Positions 9,154 through 18,847 of a stretch of DNA of 25,632 nucleotides are shown here, in pieces. Origin of the DNA: Perkinsus chesapeaki (Eukaryota; Perkinsozoa; Perkinsida; Perkinsidae); NCBI GenBank assembly GCA_013115145.1, contig JAAPAO010000520.1:1-25632 (forward strand), in the 5' to 3' direction. The notes beneath the pieces are model-generated. The model had not been told where the DNA came from and ran no database searches. It worked only from the letters and a program-made list of their open reading frames with translations. A program made the translations under genes and the position numbers. How positions within the stretch are numbered: the stretch's first letter is position 1; each line of letters begins with the position of its first letter.

Positions 9154-11600
9154 TCACTCAAGATACTTCATTCGAAGGATCAATCTCGCTGGAAAAGAAA
9201 CAATAGCTTTGCTGTGTTATCTAAAACACCTACTAGGAAGGGTTGGATCGGTTACTGTGGCCTCATCGCCTTCCCGAAGTACACCACTGTCGTTCAGCTC
9301 CTTCAAAGACTTTGTCAGTTTCCATTCGTGCTCGGCACGCAGGGCCAACGGCTGAGAGAAGCTCTCCGTTATACTCCCGGGGAGACTATCAAGACTTTCT
9401 CCAGCAAGCGAAATCACACGCGAGACGGTTCGACCGTCATGAAATAATGAAAATCTAGTACAAGGGTCATGCAAGGTGCAATATGAGTGCAAATTCCCTA
9501 CATCTCTAAACCCTTTCCAAGCTAGCACCATAAAGTAGACGTAGTCCGATTAAAATAAAAAGGCAGTCTTGTAGGCGCCAACCGGACTCGATTCTCTGAC
9601 ATACCCGTTGGATGAAAACAACTCCTGATGCTGTTGAGATACTAGGTCGCTGAAGTCTGAATTTCCCCGCCGGATCGCACAGTACCTGAAAATAAAAGTC
9701 CAATGCCAGACCAACAACTTGCACCGAAGACTTACATTAAGTAGGTCCTGTAGAGTATTGCGCTCCGGATTGAGGGAGTCGATGACAGCCTCCCCGCCGC
9801 TACAAACCTAGTAAGGCGGTTTAGCATAGACTACGTCTCAACCTGGCTACCAGACATGTGTCACTTCTTTCCCATTCAAACGTTTGGGTATTAACTCCTG
9901 TTTGACCCATGTACATAAAGTAGTTGTCGAGGCCTACTGCACACATCCACACACTACATGCACAACAACCTCACTGGGATCGCAATAACTAGCCAGCTTC
10001 AATGCCTCCGACACCAGCACTCCGGAGACCAAAGCATTAGTGGAGGCAACTGCTGGTATGATACGCTTCACCACGCCAAGAGTAAGGCGGTAATCAACGC
10101 CATGAATGCCGAATGTGTCCGCCCTGGCCGCCTGGAAGTCTATCGATACATCGGCGAGCAGTTCCCCCCTACAGCTTGTTCGTAGATCCATTTGATATCG
10201 TGTGCACTGTCTGTATTGACCTTAACCCCAGGGAAGGCCCTCTCCCACAGAACCAGCAAAGCGTACCTGCCGTGGCCACCTAATACGCTTTGGCAGATAG
10301 TATTACTCGATACAATGCTCGGGCAGCCTCGGGGTCTCCGCCAGAGTGCACATAGGGTAGTTGCCCGTGTCCGGCGGGCCGAAGGACTCTAAGGTGCAAT
10401 CGAAACAGGCCGTGTGGTAGGGTACGATGACTCTGGCCTGCCCCCTGCCAGAGAGATTCCCCGGACGGGATGATTGGCTGGGCCTACTTGAGCCCTTCAG
10501 TGCCTCCGTCAAGTAGCGGCTTTAATGAGGAAGGATCTATGTTACCCAAGTCATCACGACGAACCATGCTATGCAGTGTAGAGTTCAACCATCTGAAACA
10601 GATGTTCTTACTTTGAAAACCATAATACTGATTATGATGATTTCAAAACTGCAAGCGTGGAGCTTCGACCGAAATCTCTTAAACGTCCATCCGAAGTTAA
10701 TATTTTTGCCCGCTGAAGAGCCCGAAGAGGCCCACTGTGTCCGGCGTACCCTCCCCTCAGACACCCTAGTACCTTCGAGCCGGGATATTATCAAGTCCAG
10801 CGATGATCAAGAAGAACTGCTCGTAAAAGTCCGGTCCGAAATCCTGGATTTTACCGTTGTAAGGGGTAACATGAACCCCTAGATGGCCACAACGATTGTT
10901 AATAAAAGCTGCCGCTACTTTGGCCTGAGCAACAGGCTGGCTCTTCCTGACCTGGGTCGCTTCACCTTGCTTAAACCAACGTCCGATTCCCGGAAAAGGA
11001 ACTGCCTGTTGAGATTGGTGACGTCCACATTGTCCATATCAATGACGTGGATGTCGGTGAATCTGATACACTAGCAGGGTAGTTCAAGATATCTTCATTT
11101 TCAGGGACCTCCCAAAGCAGGCGAATCGAATTGCAAATCCCAGCGCTTTGAAGCCCGTTCTGCTCACTGTTTCCGCGGAGGGCTCTAGATCAAAAATCTC
11201 GGCTTGGGGTTGGAAGGCATACCAACGACATATGTCCCGTTGGCCACAAAAGCGTCCAGGAAAATGGCCACCTTGGGTTCACTGGACTTGCGTATGTACG
11301 CCACTTACCCGCTCAACGCTAAGTCCTTGAGAATTTCACATCCGAGACCGCCAGCTCCGATAACTAGGATTTTCTAAAAAGATATTTTTGAGGTTGACAT
11401 GGATGCAAATGCTACAGCTTCTCGAACAAACTTCACAGTTTCCATGGAGGGATCATGTACGTCTCTGAGACCTTCGAAAGGGCATCCTCGCGTGAGCACG
11501 GTGTTGCTGAGGAAGACAGTTCTTGAGTCGGTCAAAGATACCCTTACACATCTGCATTTGTCCGGGAAGTTGGACTGGTCAAACCGGTTCGTCCATTCAT
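9154..11600 (-). CDS. UBA3: NEDD8-activating enzyme E1 catalytic subunit (UBA3), 14 exons
   Basis: With its partner APPBP1/NAE1, UBA3 adenylates NEDD8, takes it as a thioester and hands it to UBC12, feeding cullin-RING ligases. Spliced length is 447 residues (human 463). Exons: 11548-11600, 11416-11506, 11309-11373, 10966-11062, 10773-10924, 10488-10592, 10307-10444, 10173-10266, 9975-10131, 9851-9936, 9736-9807, 9605-9685, 9234-9351 and 9154-9188; every junction is GT-AG and in phase. Motifs: ATP loop [14 protein letters not shown] (49-62), [28 protein letters not shown], catalytic Cys220 in PMCTL followed by PRLPEHCIE, and [20 protein letters not shown]. The zinc cysteines are Cys201/Cys204 and Cys345/Cys348. 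The C-terminal ubiquitin-like domain has LTKSLKEL. Introns 3, 5 and 12 are 180-253 nt; the rest are mostly 40-50 nt. It is divergent from the plus-strand gene at 12106. Confidence 0.96.
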
Positions 11601-12105
11601 TATAATCAGAGCTATCAAATGGTATTAGTTTATTAGGACTATAACACTACAAAGCTGGCGGAAACAAGTACCATACAAATGCGTAGGGAGCAATAGGGTT
11701 AGGCTAAGACCTGCTGTGGTGCCGACAAAACCAATAATGGAGCTTATACGGGTTAAGCCCGAAACATTCAAGCCTGACGGGATGATAGGAAGACTTGGAT
11801 CCAATCAGCGACTTCAAAGTGAGGAATTCAGTCTGAAGTTTTCCTTCCAAACGAGCGATACATGGTACAAGCCACTCAACGTCTTCCTGCTCGAAGGCCG
11901 ACAGGCTTTGCCATGATTCCTGAGCCTTCGACAGCCAGCCAGCTCCTTGCGTCGTCTGGCACTACAGCGGCACCCTAGTCACTACGCTTCACAACAGAGC
12001 ACTTGTGTGCCGAACGACTGGAGCGGCGGCGAGCGCCAAAAAGGTGCGCAGAGGGGCACGAAAGAAGGAAATTTGTAAGCTGCCTAAGTAAAGTCTTTAT
12101 TACTA
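11601..12105. other. Divergent intergenic region between UBA3 and the helical-protein gene
   Basis: The strand polarity switches here, so it probably contains both promoters. A plus-strand ATG at 11737 opens a frame to 11916 beginning MELIRVKPETFKPDG that reads like coding sequence. It may be a first exon of the following gene or a separate small gene; I could not join it to 12106 in phase with good splice sites. No TATA-like or other promoter element is claimed. Confidence 0.35.
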
Positions 12106-13627
12106 ATGGCAGCCGTGGCAGCACAAAGTCCATCTCGGAAAGGGTCGCTGGAGTCACCGTCCCGGCGAGGATCTCGAAAAGTGATACAAGATGCGCCTTG
12201 GGGGCCTTCGAGTGAGCTCAGGTGTCTGTGGGTCCGACAGAGCAGCATCCTGAGATCCATAAGAATCGTCACGGTGCTGTAGCTGTGTGTTCAAGAGAAG
12301 CAGCGAAGGAGATAATCAGGCTAGGAGCAGAAGAGGAGAACGAGCACGGTGCGAGCTCAGATTCCCGCGGGGTGAGTTTTGAAATGGGTCGTTCAATCAA
12401 CCTATCGGGTATCTTATGTGTTTGTATATAAATGCCGGAATTTTTCCTTCGTGGCATTTTCAGGACTTGCCGAAACGCAGTAATTCCACCCTGACGGCCC
12501 CGGGCGTGTCGACGGACTTCATACAATCCGTGCTGCGTTCCGTACAAGCCAACCGCCGCCGTAAAAAGGAAATTCACGCCAAGGCCATGGAACAGCGGGA
12601 AGCCGATGCCAAGTATATCAGAAACAAAGTCGAACGGTGGGACTGTGGGCAGCGGCCTAGGAGGAGCCAGACCGATACGTTAGGTTTAAAGAGATGAGGG
12701 AAGAGCGATTTCAGCGCTTACTCAAGGCGCTGAACAGCCGCACTGAGCTTAAAGACGAAATTACTAACTTGCTTGATGGACACACTTTGATGGAAGAGAG
12801 CAGGTGGGGAATGTGAACGAGAGCAGGGGATAGAGGAACTTAGACGGTACGACGTGTGGAAGGGATGGACTGAAGGAGTCTGGGATAAAATACAGAGGCA
12901 ATGTGATCATCTCATCAATACGGTGGACAAGAACTTGGAAACACACTTCAGCAAAAGTAAAACAGTCACATTCTCGGTGAGACAGAACCGATGGCAACGG
13001 TTTCGGTAAGGGACGCTCAGATGACCGACGAGCCGAGGACAACCTCGGTTGACGTATCTCGGGACCCGACCAAATGGAGCCTTTACAGCGCGGCGCTTGA
13101 AGACAGGTTTGCAAGGTCGAGCAGGCGGGCTTTGAGCAGCGACGAGTCGAGCAGTAGCTGGTCGGGTCACCCGATGAGGAGTGTCATGCTAGACAGCACT
13201 GAGAGCGAAAGGTATGCTTGAACCTCGGATATGGGTGGAGGGGAATCAGGTATGCTACTGAGGTCCCTCGAGAAGAGCATCTCCATTCCATCGCACCACC
13301 ATCCTTGTTGGATCCATTGAAGAGACAGGGAAGCGTGTTGAGGAAGCATAGAAGTCGACCAGTGTTGGAGCCCATGGAATGGGGCTCTGTTAGATTGAAA
13401 GGTGGGTCGATACTAGTTCGGGTTGCACTGTATCTTCAGCCACCTCTTGCGGCCAGCTGGCAAGGTTAAGCGCTCCTCCGGGAGTCGAGATCCATTCTCG
13501 ACCGCTTAAGCGAATGGACGGTTTTGTCGACGCTGAAGACATGCAGGTAGCAAACATCATCACACAGTCGCTTTTAGCTCTTCCGTCTCCTGCAGGCCTC
13601 CGCAGCAGGGTTGAGGCGGACCAGTGA
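12106..13627 (+). CDS. Charged, probably helical protein, 8 exons, function unknown
   Basis: Exons 12106-12221, 12296-12371, 12464-12636, 12684-12803, 12844-12976, 13021-13211, 13250-13401 and 13440-13627 join in phase to 383 codons (382 residues) through GT-AG introns. The N-terminus is Ser/Arg-rich (SPSRKGSLESPSRRGSRK). Residues about 80-190 are dense in Lys, Arg and Glu and likely helical or coiled coil: DFIQSVLRSVQANRRRKKE, KVERFKEMREERFQRLLKAL, then a Trp-containing piece, YDVWKGWTEGVWDKIQ. The C-terminal part is low-complexity and Ser-rich. The pattern would suit a cytoskeletal or axonemal protein, but I recognise no named family. The start could lie upstream (open frame at 11737). The second exon boundary (12296) was chosen by phase and is the least certain. 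Confidence 0.62.
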
Positions 13628-13918
13628 GCGGCACAGAGACCTCGGTATCCTGGCCCCTGGAAAGCCATTCGTTCGCAAAGAGGGACAGTCTGCTTTGTAA
13701 GCTTCATTTTAGGTCTTGTGTTTTGATCTCGCCATCTCAGGTATAAAGACATGGTGACATATGCCTCCTGCGGTGCACCATGCCAAGGGCACTTCCACTT
13801 CCCCACCTCTAAGGCCTCAGTAGACCGAGAATTCCCTCGTGGAAAGAAGATGTGGGAGACTCCCCCGGGGACAGTGCCCGGGTATCTTATTCGTGGTGAA
13901 AAGAAGGGGAAAAGTTGA

Positions 13919-14107
13919 ATGCATGTGATTGAGCTGTTATGTATCATTTACGGTGTTATTGTATCTGATATTGCGTTATCTCACGGGGCGACCACCCTCG
14001 GCAGAAATGCTGGTGAAGCTGGTCAACTTCCATTCGGCGTAAAGATACTTCGGAGGTTGATAGATAGCATAAGCGGCTGGTCATTAAATTTGGGAACTAA
14101 ACCGTGA
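13919..14107 (+). CDS. Possible short secreted protein or first exon
   Basis: A 62-codon frame starts MHVIELLCIIYGVIVSDIALSHG, which resembles a signal peptide with cleavage near residue 20. The rest (AGQLPFGVKILRRLIDSISG) could form a short amphipathic helix. No splice continuation was established and no family is known. The flanks 13628-13918 and 14108-14449 show no supported gene; a minus-strand frame at 13390-13947 is open but overlaps the 3' exons of the helical-protein gene and looks non-coding. Confidence 0.25.
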   Translation: MHVIELLCIIYGVIVSDIALSHGATTLGRNAGEAGQLPFGVKILRRLIDSISGWSLNLGTKP

Positions 14108-14449
14108 GGCATGTTCTACCTCTGAACCCCTCCAAGGTTATTCTATATGTGCTTGAAAGCCAGCCGCAAAAGTCCCGGTTGGGAGGAGGCTCGTAGCATG
14201 TACGCATGCACAAAGGAGTAGCGGGCGCCCATAATGTCTTCATTGTCATCTTCTTCTTCGGCGGTGGACTCTGAACGTCTGATGATTCGACAAAGCGTTT
14301 ATTGTGCGAATATTTAGAGAACGCTGTCCCCTTTTTGTGACTTGTGGTGTTGTTATTGCTAGTGCATCCGATACTACTGCCGCTATAACGGTTAGTCCAA
14401 TTTTTTAGTTCCTTCTTTGTACTTTCGTCGTCGTCGGCTACGGAGTAGA

Positions 14450-15877
14450 ATGCTGAATCAGACTCAGGAAAAGCAGAAGAACGTTCCCTGGCTATATAGG
14501 GGATACCCTCAGGTGGTCATCACAGGCATTATTGCCTTCTGCTGCCCCGGCTTCTTTAATGCCATCCAGGGTCTGGGTGGTGCTGGTAATGCTAACCCAT
14601 CTGCCAATGATCCAGCCAATATTGCACTATACGTATGTTTTGCTATATTCGGTTACTTGGGTGGTTTCTTCTTCAACATTATGGGCCCTAGAATATTAAT
14701 GTGTGTTGGTGGTCTAAGTTATGCTTTCTATGCCGCAGCAGCCTATGTTTCCGGACATGTAGCCGGAACTGGTTGGTTATTTATATTAGCTGGTGCTGTA
14801 TGTGGTCTAGGTGCAGGTTGGTTATGGACTGCCCAAGGTGCATTAATGATGGCATATGCTCCAGAGAACAGGAAGGGCCATTATATTACCACATTCTGGG
14901 TTATATTCAACCTTGGTGGTTTTATCGGTGGTATCCTACAATTTGCTTTGAACTTTAGTGAGAGTTCCGGTGGAGCTAGTTCAGCTTCTTACTTTGTATT
15001 TATTGCTATTATGGCCGTCGGTGGCATAATGTCTCTGTTCTTATTGAAAAGCCCGTCAAAGGTCGTATTGGAGGACGGCAATAAGGCTGTAATGGCCCAA
15101 GCAAAGGGGGCCAAGGAGGAGTTGCTGGACGCTATGTCGGTTATACTGGATAAGAACATGCTCTTGCTTATGCTTCTTTTCTTCGGTTCTAATTTCTTCT
15201 ATACATACGTTTTCAACTGTGTAAATGGTGCGTTGTTTACCATCCGTACTAGAGGCCTTAACTCTGCTCTATACTGGTTAGCTCAGATGGCTGGTGCCTG
15301 GATAAGTGGTATAATACAGGATGACCCAAAGAGAAGTATGGCTCGAAGGGCCAAGAATGGTTTCTGGTTCATGTGTATTACATTCAACATCACATATGCA
15401 CTGGGTTGCTATCTTCAATATGGCTATCATGGTGGTTATGATCGGTACCATAACGTCGTTGAGCCCGAGGACCAGATCGATCTTACCGACTACTACTATT
15501 GGTATCCTCTCATTGTCTACATTCTCTACGGTTTCAGTGATTCAGTAGTGCAGACTTTCTCCTACTGGATCATGGGTGCTATTGCTGGTGATGATGCTGG
15601 TCTAGCTGCCCGATATACTGGCCTCTACAAAGGTGTTCAAAGTGTTGGTGCTGTGATATCGTGGACAATTGATTTACCGCAGCTGAGAGTGCCCTATTCG
15701 GCCCAGTTCTGGATATGCTGGATTCTGTTTATTATATCACTACCAACTACTTATATTATTACTCGTAAGGTTGGTAAGAGATCTGTAGAGATCGTCGATG
15801 CCACCAACTATTCCTCATCCTCTTCTTCGGACGAGGATGGTAGCACCCCGACAAAGATTGAGGGTGGTTTAAACTAA
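14450..15877 (+). CDS. UNC93-like major facilitator transporter (DUF895 type)
   Basis: A polytopic membrane protein of 475 residues in a single exon. Relatives are UNC93/DUF895 members of the major facilitator superfamily found in fungi, plants and protists; the substrate is not inferable from sequence. About twelve hydrophobic segments are visible, for example VVITGIIAFCCPGFFNAIQG near the N-terminus, the Gly-rich WLFILAGAVCGLGAGWLWTAQG, FWVIFNLGGFIGGILQFAL, and a last one, FWICWILFIISLPTTYII. The soluble loop after the sixth is Lys/Glu-rich. The C-terminal tail is acidic with a serine run (SSSSSSDEDGS). ATG 14450 is preferred: upstream in-frame codons include no ATG, and a T-rich stretch ending in AG lies about 42 nt before it (14399-14408), a plausible splice or trans-splice acceptor. 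The lack of introns and the frequent GGT codons differ from neighbours. Confidence 0.9.
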   Translation: MLNQTQEKQKNVPWLYRGYPQVVITGIIAFCCPGFFNAIQGLGGAGNANPSANDPANIALYVCFAIFGYLGGFFFNIMGPRILMCVGGLSYAFYAAAAYVSGHVAGTGWLFILAGAVCGLGAGWLWTAQGALMMAYAPENRKGHYITTFWVIFNLGGFIGGILQFALNFSESSGGASSASYFVFIAIMAVGGIMSLFLLKSPSKVVLEDGNKAVMAQAKGAKEELLDAMSVILDKNMLLLMLLFFGSNFFYTYVFNCVNGALFTIRTRGLNSALYWLAQMAGAWISGIIQDDPKRSMARRAKNGFWFMCITFNITYALGCYLQYGYHGGYDRYHNVVEPEDQIDLTDYYYWYPLIVYILYGFSDSVVQTFSYWIMGAIAGDDAGLAARYTGLYKGVQSVGAVISWTIDLPQLRVPYSAQFWICWILFIISLPTTYIITRKVGKRSVEIVDATNYSSSSSSDEDGSTPTKIEGGLN

Positions 15878-17803
15878 ACCACGAGTGAACACGACGAGCG
15901 CTATTTTAAAGTAGTTGTGGTATTATCCTCATCATTCAGCAAGAGTGTTGATCTTGTCCCTTCTACAACGGGCTTCCCTGATCTATACAAACTTCTTATA
16001 TTCGTCGACTCTTATACCACTTCTATGGCTATGACTTTGTGGTGATAGCAGCAGCATCATCAGTAGCAACAGCTGAAAGGTGTTCTCTTAGCAACATCGA
16101 TGTTTCGATGATGAGATGAGTTACTCTTTGTTCCTCCTCACTTGGTCGTCGTCTGTTGATATCGGCAGACAAACACTGTCATTTATTTACAACGTGCATC
16201 TTTGGATCCAAATCGGCTATGTGGTTGTTTTGTCCATCGATGATCACGTTGTGAATCCCCACTGCTTCTCCTTATGGAGAGATTGTTTGCGTAGTCATCA
16301 TCATCGTCGTGATTGTGAATCATCGCACACTGCTATACCAACATCATTCCTCGTCACAGAGGTTTGGCTAGTACTACCAACTCATGCTATGTCTTCTTCC
16401 TCAACCTAGGCTGAGAGTCCCGTTTTCTGACCATTATACTTTAGTAGACGAGCTTCGCCTATGATGGTCTTAGTCGTCGTCTTCTTCTCCGTCTTAATCC
16501 AGCCCTTGTTTCATCATCATCAACAACCATAAGCCTTGCTACCATTGTGTGATGCTACCGCTGGTATATTGTATAGGTTAAGTTTCTTGTATAGTTACTG
16601 AGGTTGCAGTTATCTTCTTCGAAATCCACTAAGTGTGGTGGTAGATGATATCACAAGCCATCCAGCCACCGCTTAGTGTGGTAGGCGTTAACCTCGTTAT
16701 CATCATTATTAATACTTAAAATACGATGATTGTACTGTACACTGCGTTAGTCCTTCGTCGTTTGTTGTGCTATTATTAACTTGCAGTGCATATTAAAAGT
16801 AATGTAATAAGTAGTAGTAGTACTATAGACTTCAATGACTTGCTCATTATTCTTACACAGTGTGCATCATCTACATCTGTGTTCCTTCTCCTCTTAGTTT
16901 ATATCTCATTGGATCTTACTGAGTCGGTTCGAAGGTGTCGTGACCGAATCAGAGAGAGCGAGAGGCCAGATGCCAATCACAGGTCATCCCTACCAGTCGA
17001 CCGTTTCCGATTTACTATATCCTTTCACACATAATCAACAGCTTTGTGTTGAATAATAGGTTGGAAATAGTCTACTCGGCTTCGTGAACTTCAAAAGCGG
17101 CCATGCACCGTATCAACTTATTTATCTATACCAGTAAAGTATTCAAAACTTTCATTGTTAGCGTACACCCTCAAGTCGAAAGCCGTAAATTGCAGATGGG
17201 GGATCAAGATACTCTTCAAACTGCCATCGTTTCCACCATTGAGGCCAACAGAGCCCGCTATAGACTACAGAATGTCTTGCGGTAATCAAGGTTGTGGTGT
17301 TCCGACGTTTCAGCGTATTTCTCGCTCGCCTTTTAAAGCGTATCTTTTAATCTCGCTCGCCCAAAATCTTGGTTTCTTCGTCGACCTCGATCGATCCTGT
17401 CTCTGAACGTTGTTGATTTCGTTGTCTCTAATTGAGTTGTTTGAGGTTACTGACTGTATAGAGTAGAATGTTCCCTCTTTTATGGCGTATTTCGTCTCTT
17501 ATATGCACTAGTGTTATCCTATGGCTCCCTTGGGCGAATCATGGCCATTTCTTTCAGTCGTGGTATTGTGTTCGACCGGCGGGGGGGAAATGCCTGTTTG
17601 AGCGATCCCCTTCAACCACTTTATTTATTCTATATCCACTCGTTGTGAGCCTATCCTCCCTTGTAAGCGCGTATGCATACGTTTTACCACGCCTAGTCGG
17701 TCTTGATGCGTTCCTCGAGAAATTTGCTTATTATTTCGAGATTCGTCTCCGGTAACGTTGCTTAGTAGCGTTGCAAGGCTTTCCTCGCATTCCTTCTGCA
17801 CTA
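15878..17803 (+). other. Long non-coding stretch between transporter and mucin-like gene
   Basis: About 1.9 kb, T-rich on the plus strand, with scattered CAT, CTT and CGT trinucleotide clusters (for example around 16300-16320, 16470-16520 and 16800-16815). Open frames at 16116-16409, 16786-17034 and 17468-17755 have no recognisable protein character. It probably comprises the transporter 3' region plus the regulatory and leader region of the next gene. I see no RNA gene. Confidence 0.5.
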
Positions 17804-18688
17804 ATGCGATTCATCGATCTCATCTTCCTTGCTACGATGGCCACCGTTAGCGTGGCTCAAACCACTACCACCGTTGCGGCCACTACCACCGTTGCGGCCA
17901 CTACCACCGTTGCGGCCACCACCACCGTTGCGGCCACTACTACTGCCGCCGCCACCACCACCGCTGCGGCGACTACAACCGCTGCGGCCACTACTACTGC
18001 CGGCGCCACTACTACTGCCGCTGGCACCACCGCCGCCGCCACTACTACTGCTGCTGGCACCACTGCTGCCGCCACTACCACTGCTGCTGGCACCACTGCC
18101 GCCGCCACTACTACTGCTGCTGGCACCACTGCCGCCGCCACTACTACTGCTGCTGGCACCACTGCTGCTGGAGCCACTACTACTGCAGCTGCGACCACTG
18201 CCGCCGGTACCACGGCCGCCGCCACCACTGCCGCCGCCACCACTGCCGCTGGCACCACTGCTGCAGCTACCACTGCCGCTGGCACTACTGCCGCGGCTAC
18301 CACTGCTGCAGCTACTACTGCCGCTGGCACTACTGCCGCGGCTACCACTGCTGCAGCTACTACTGCCGCTGGCACTACTGCCGCGGCTACCACTGCTGCA
18401 GCTACTACTGCCGCTGGCACCACCGCTGCTGGCGCCACTACAACCGCCGCCGCCACCACTACTGCTGCAGGCGCCACTACTACCGCCGCCGGCTCTACGA
18501 CTACAGCTGCTAGCAACACCACCACGGCTGCTAGCAACACTACTACTGCCGAGCCAAGTAAGACATCAGACTTTTTATGTTCTCAGTGTGACTTTTCTCC
18601 TTCAGCTACCACTACAGAGCCAGTCAGCAGTGCCTTCGGCATTTCTGTCGCCGCGGCTACTCTACTTGCGTTGGCCAACCTTGCTTAA
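17804..18688 (+). CDS. Thr/Ala-rich mucin-like surface protein with signal peptide and hydrophobic tail
   Basis: ATG 17804 gives MRFIDLIFLATMATVSVAQ, a good signal peptide, followed by more than 200 residues made almost only of Thr, Ala and some Gly in ATTTAA- and GTTAA-like blocks with a few Val near the start. The repeat lacks charged residues and Cys and offers many O-glycosylation sites. The end, SSAFGISVAAATLLALANLA, is hydrophobic and follows small residues, as in a GPI-attachment signal. A 48-nt GT-AG segment (18558-18605, GTAAGA … CTTCAG) matches the introns of this genome. Removing it keeps the frame and yields 278 residues, while reading through it gives 294 including a Cys-X2-Cys insert. 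I favour splicing. A degenerate second copy of this last intron and exon follows downstream. A coat or cell-surface role is inferred. Confidence 0.82.
   Translation: MRFIDLIFLATMATVSVAQTTTTVAATTTVAATTTVAATTTVAATTTAAATTTAAATTTAAATTTAGATTTAAGTTAAATTTAAGTTAAATTTAAGTTAAATTTAAGTTAAATTTAAGTTAAGATTTAAATTAAGTTAAATTAAATTAAGTTAAATTAAGTTAAATTAAATTAAGTTAAATTAAATTAAGTTAAATTAAATTAAGTTAAGATTTAAATTTAAGATTTAAGSTTTAASNTTTAASNTTTAEPSKTSDFLCSQCDFSPSATTTEPVSSAFGISVAAATLLALANLA
18005..18169 (+). repeat. 33-bp tandem repeat within the mucin-like gene, about 5 units
   Basis: Units begin near 18005, 18038, 18071, 18104 and 18137. Each encodes an 11-residue ATTTAAGTTAA block; differences between units are mainly at third codon positions. 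Confidence 0.85.
18291..18425 (+). repeat. 45-bp tandem repeat within the mucin-like gene, about 3 units
   Basis: Units begin at 18291, 18336 and 18381 and appear identical by eye, which points to recent expansion. Each encodes 15 residues of Ala, Thr and one Gly. Confidence 0.88.
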
Positions 18689-18714
18689 GGCTTTTATTAA
18701 TTTACGACTACTTC

Positions 18715-18847
18715 ACCAAGTAAGCTTGTTTCTGACTAGTCACGTTCGATATGTGGCTTTTCTTTTTCAGCTGCCAGTACAGAGCCAGTCATCAGTGCTT
18801 GGCGCGGCTCCTCTACTCGGTTGTGCGTAAGCCCCATTAATTTTTGA
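18715..18847 (+). other. Degenerate second copy of the mucin gene's last intron and exon
   Basis: CCAAGTAAG at about 18716-18724 and TCTTTTTCAG ending at 18770 mirror the donor and acceptor of the upstream 48-nt intron. They are followed by CAGTACAGAGCCAGTC, matching the start of the real last exon. Spliced from the upstream donor, it would read in frame to TGA at 18845-18847 and end without the hydrophobic tail. Confidence 0.6.

Noticed and set aside
13390-13947. 185-codon minus-strand frame
   Set aside because: Its 3' part is antisense to the last exons of the helical-protein gene. The composition looks random and no splice links or motifs were found.
17829-18830. 333-codon Leu/Pro-rich plus-strand frame and 227-codon Val/Ala-rich minus-strand frame
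   Set aside because: They are by-products of the stop-free ACN/GCN repeat. Only the Thr/Ala frame has a signal peptide, a fitting splice site and a hydrophobic tail.
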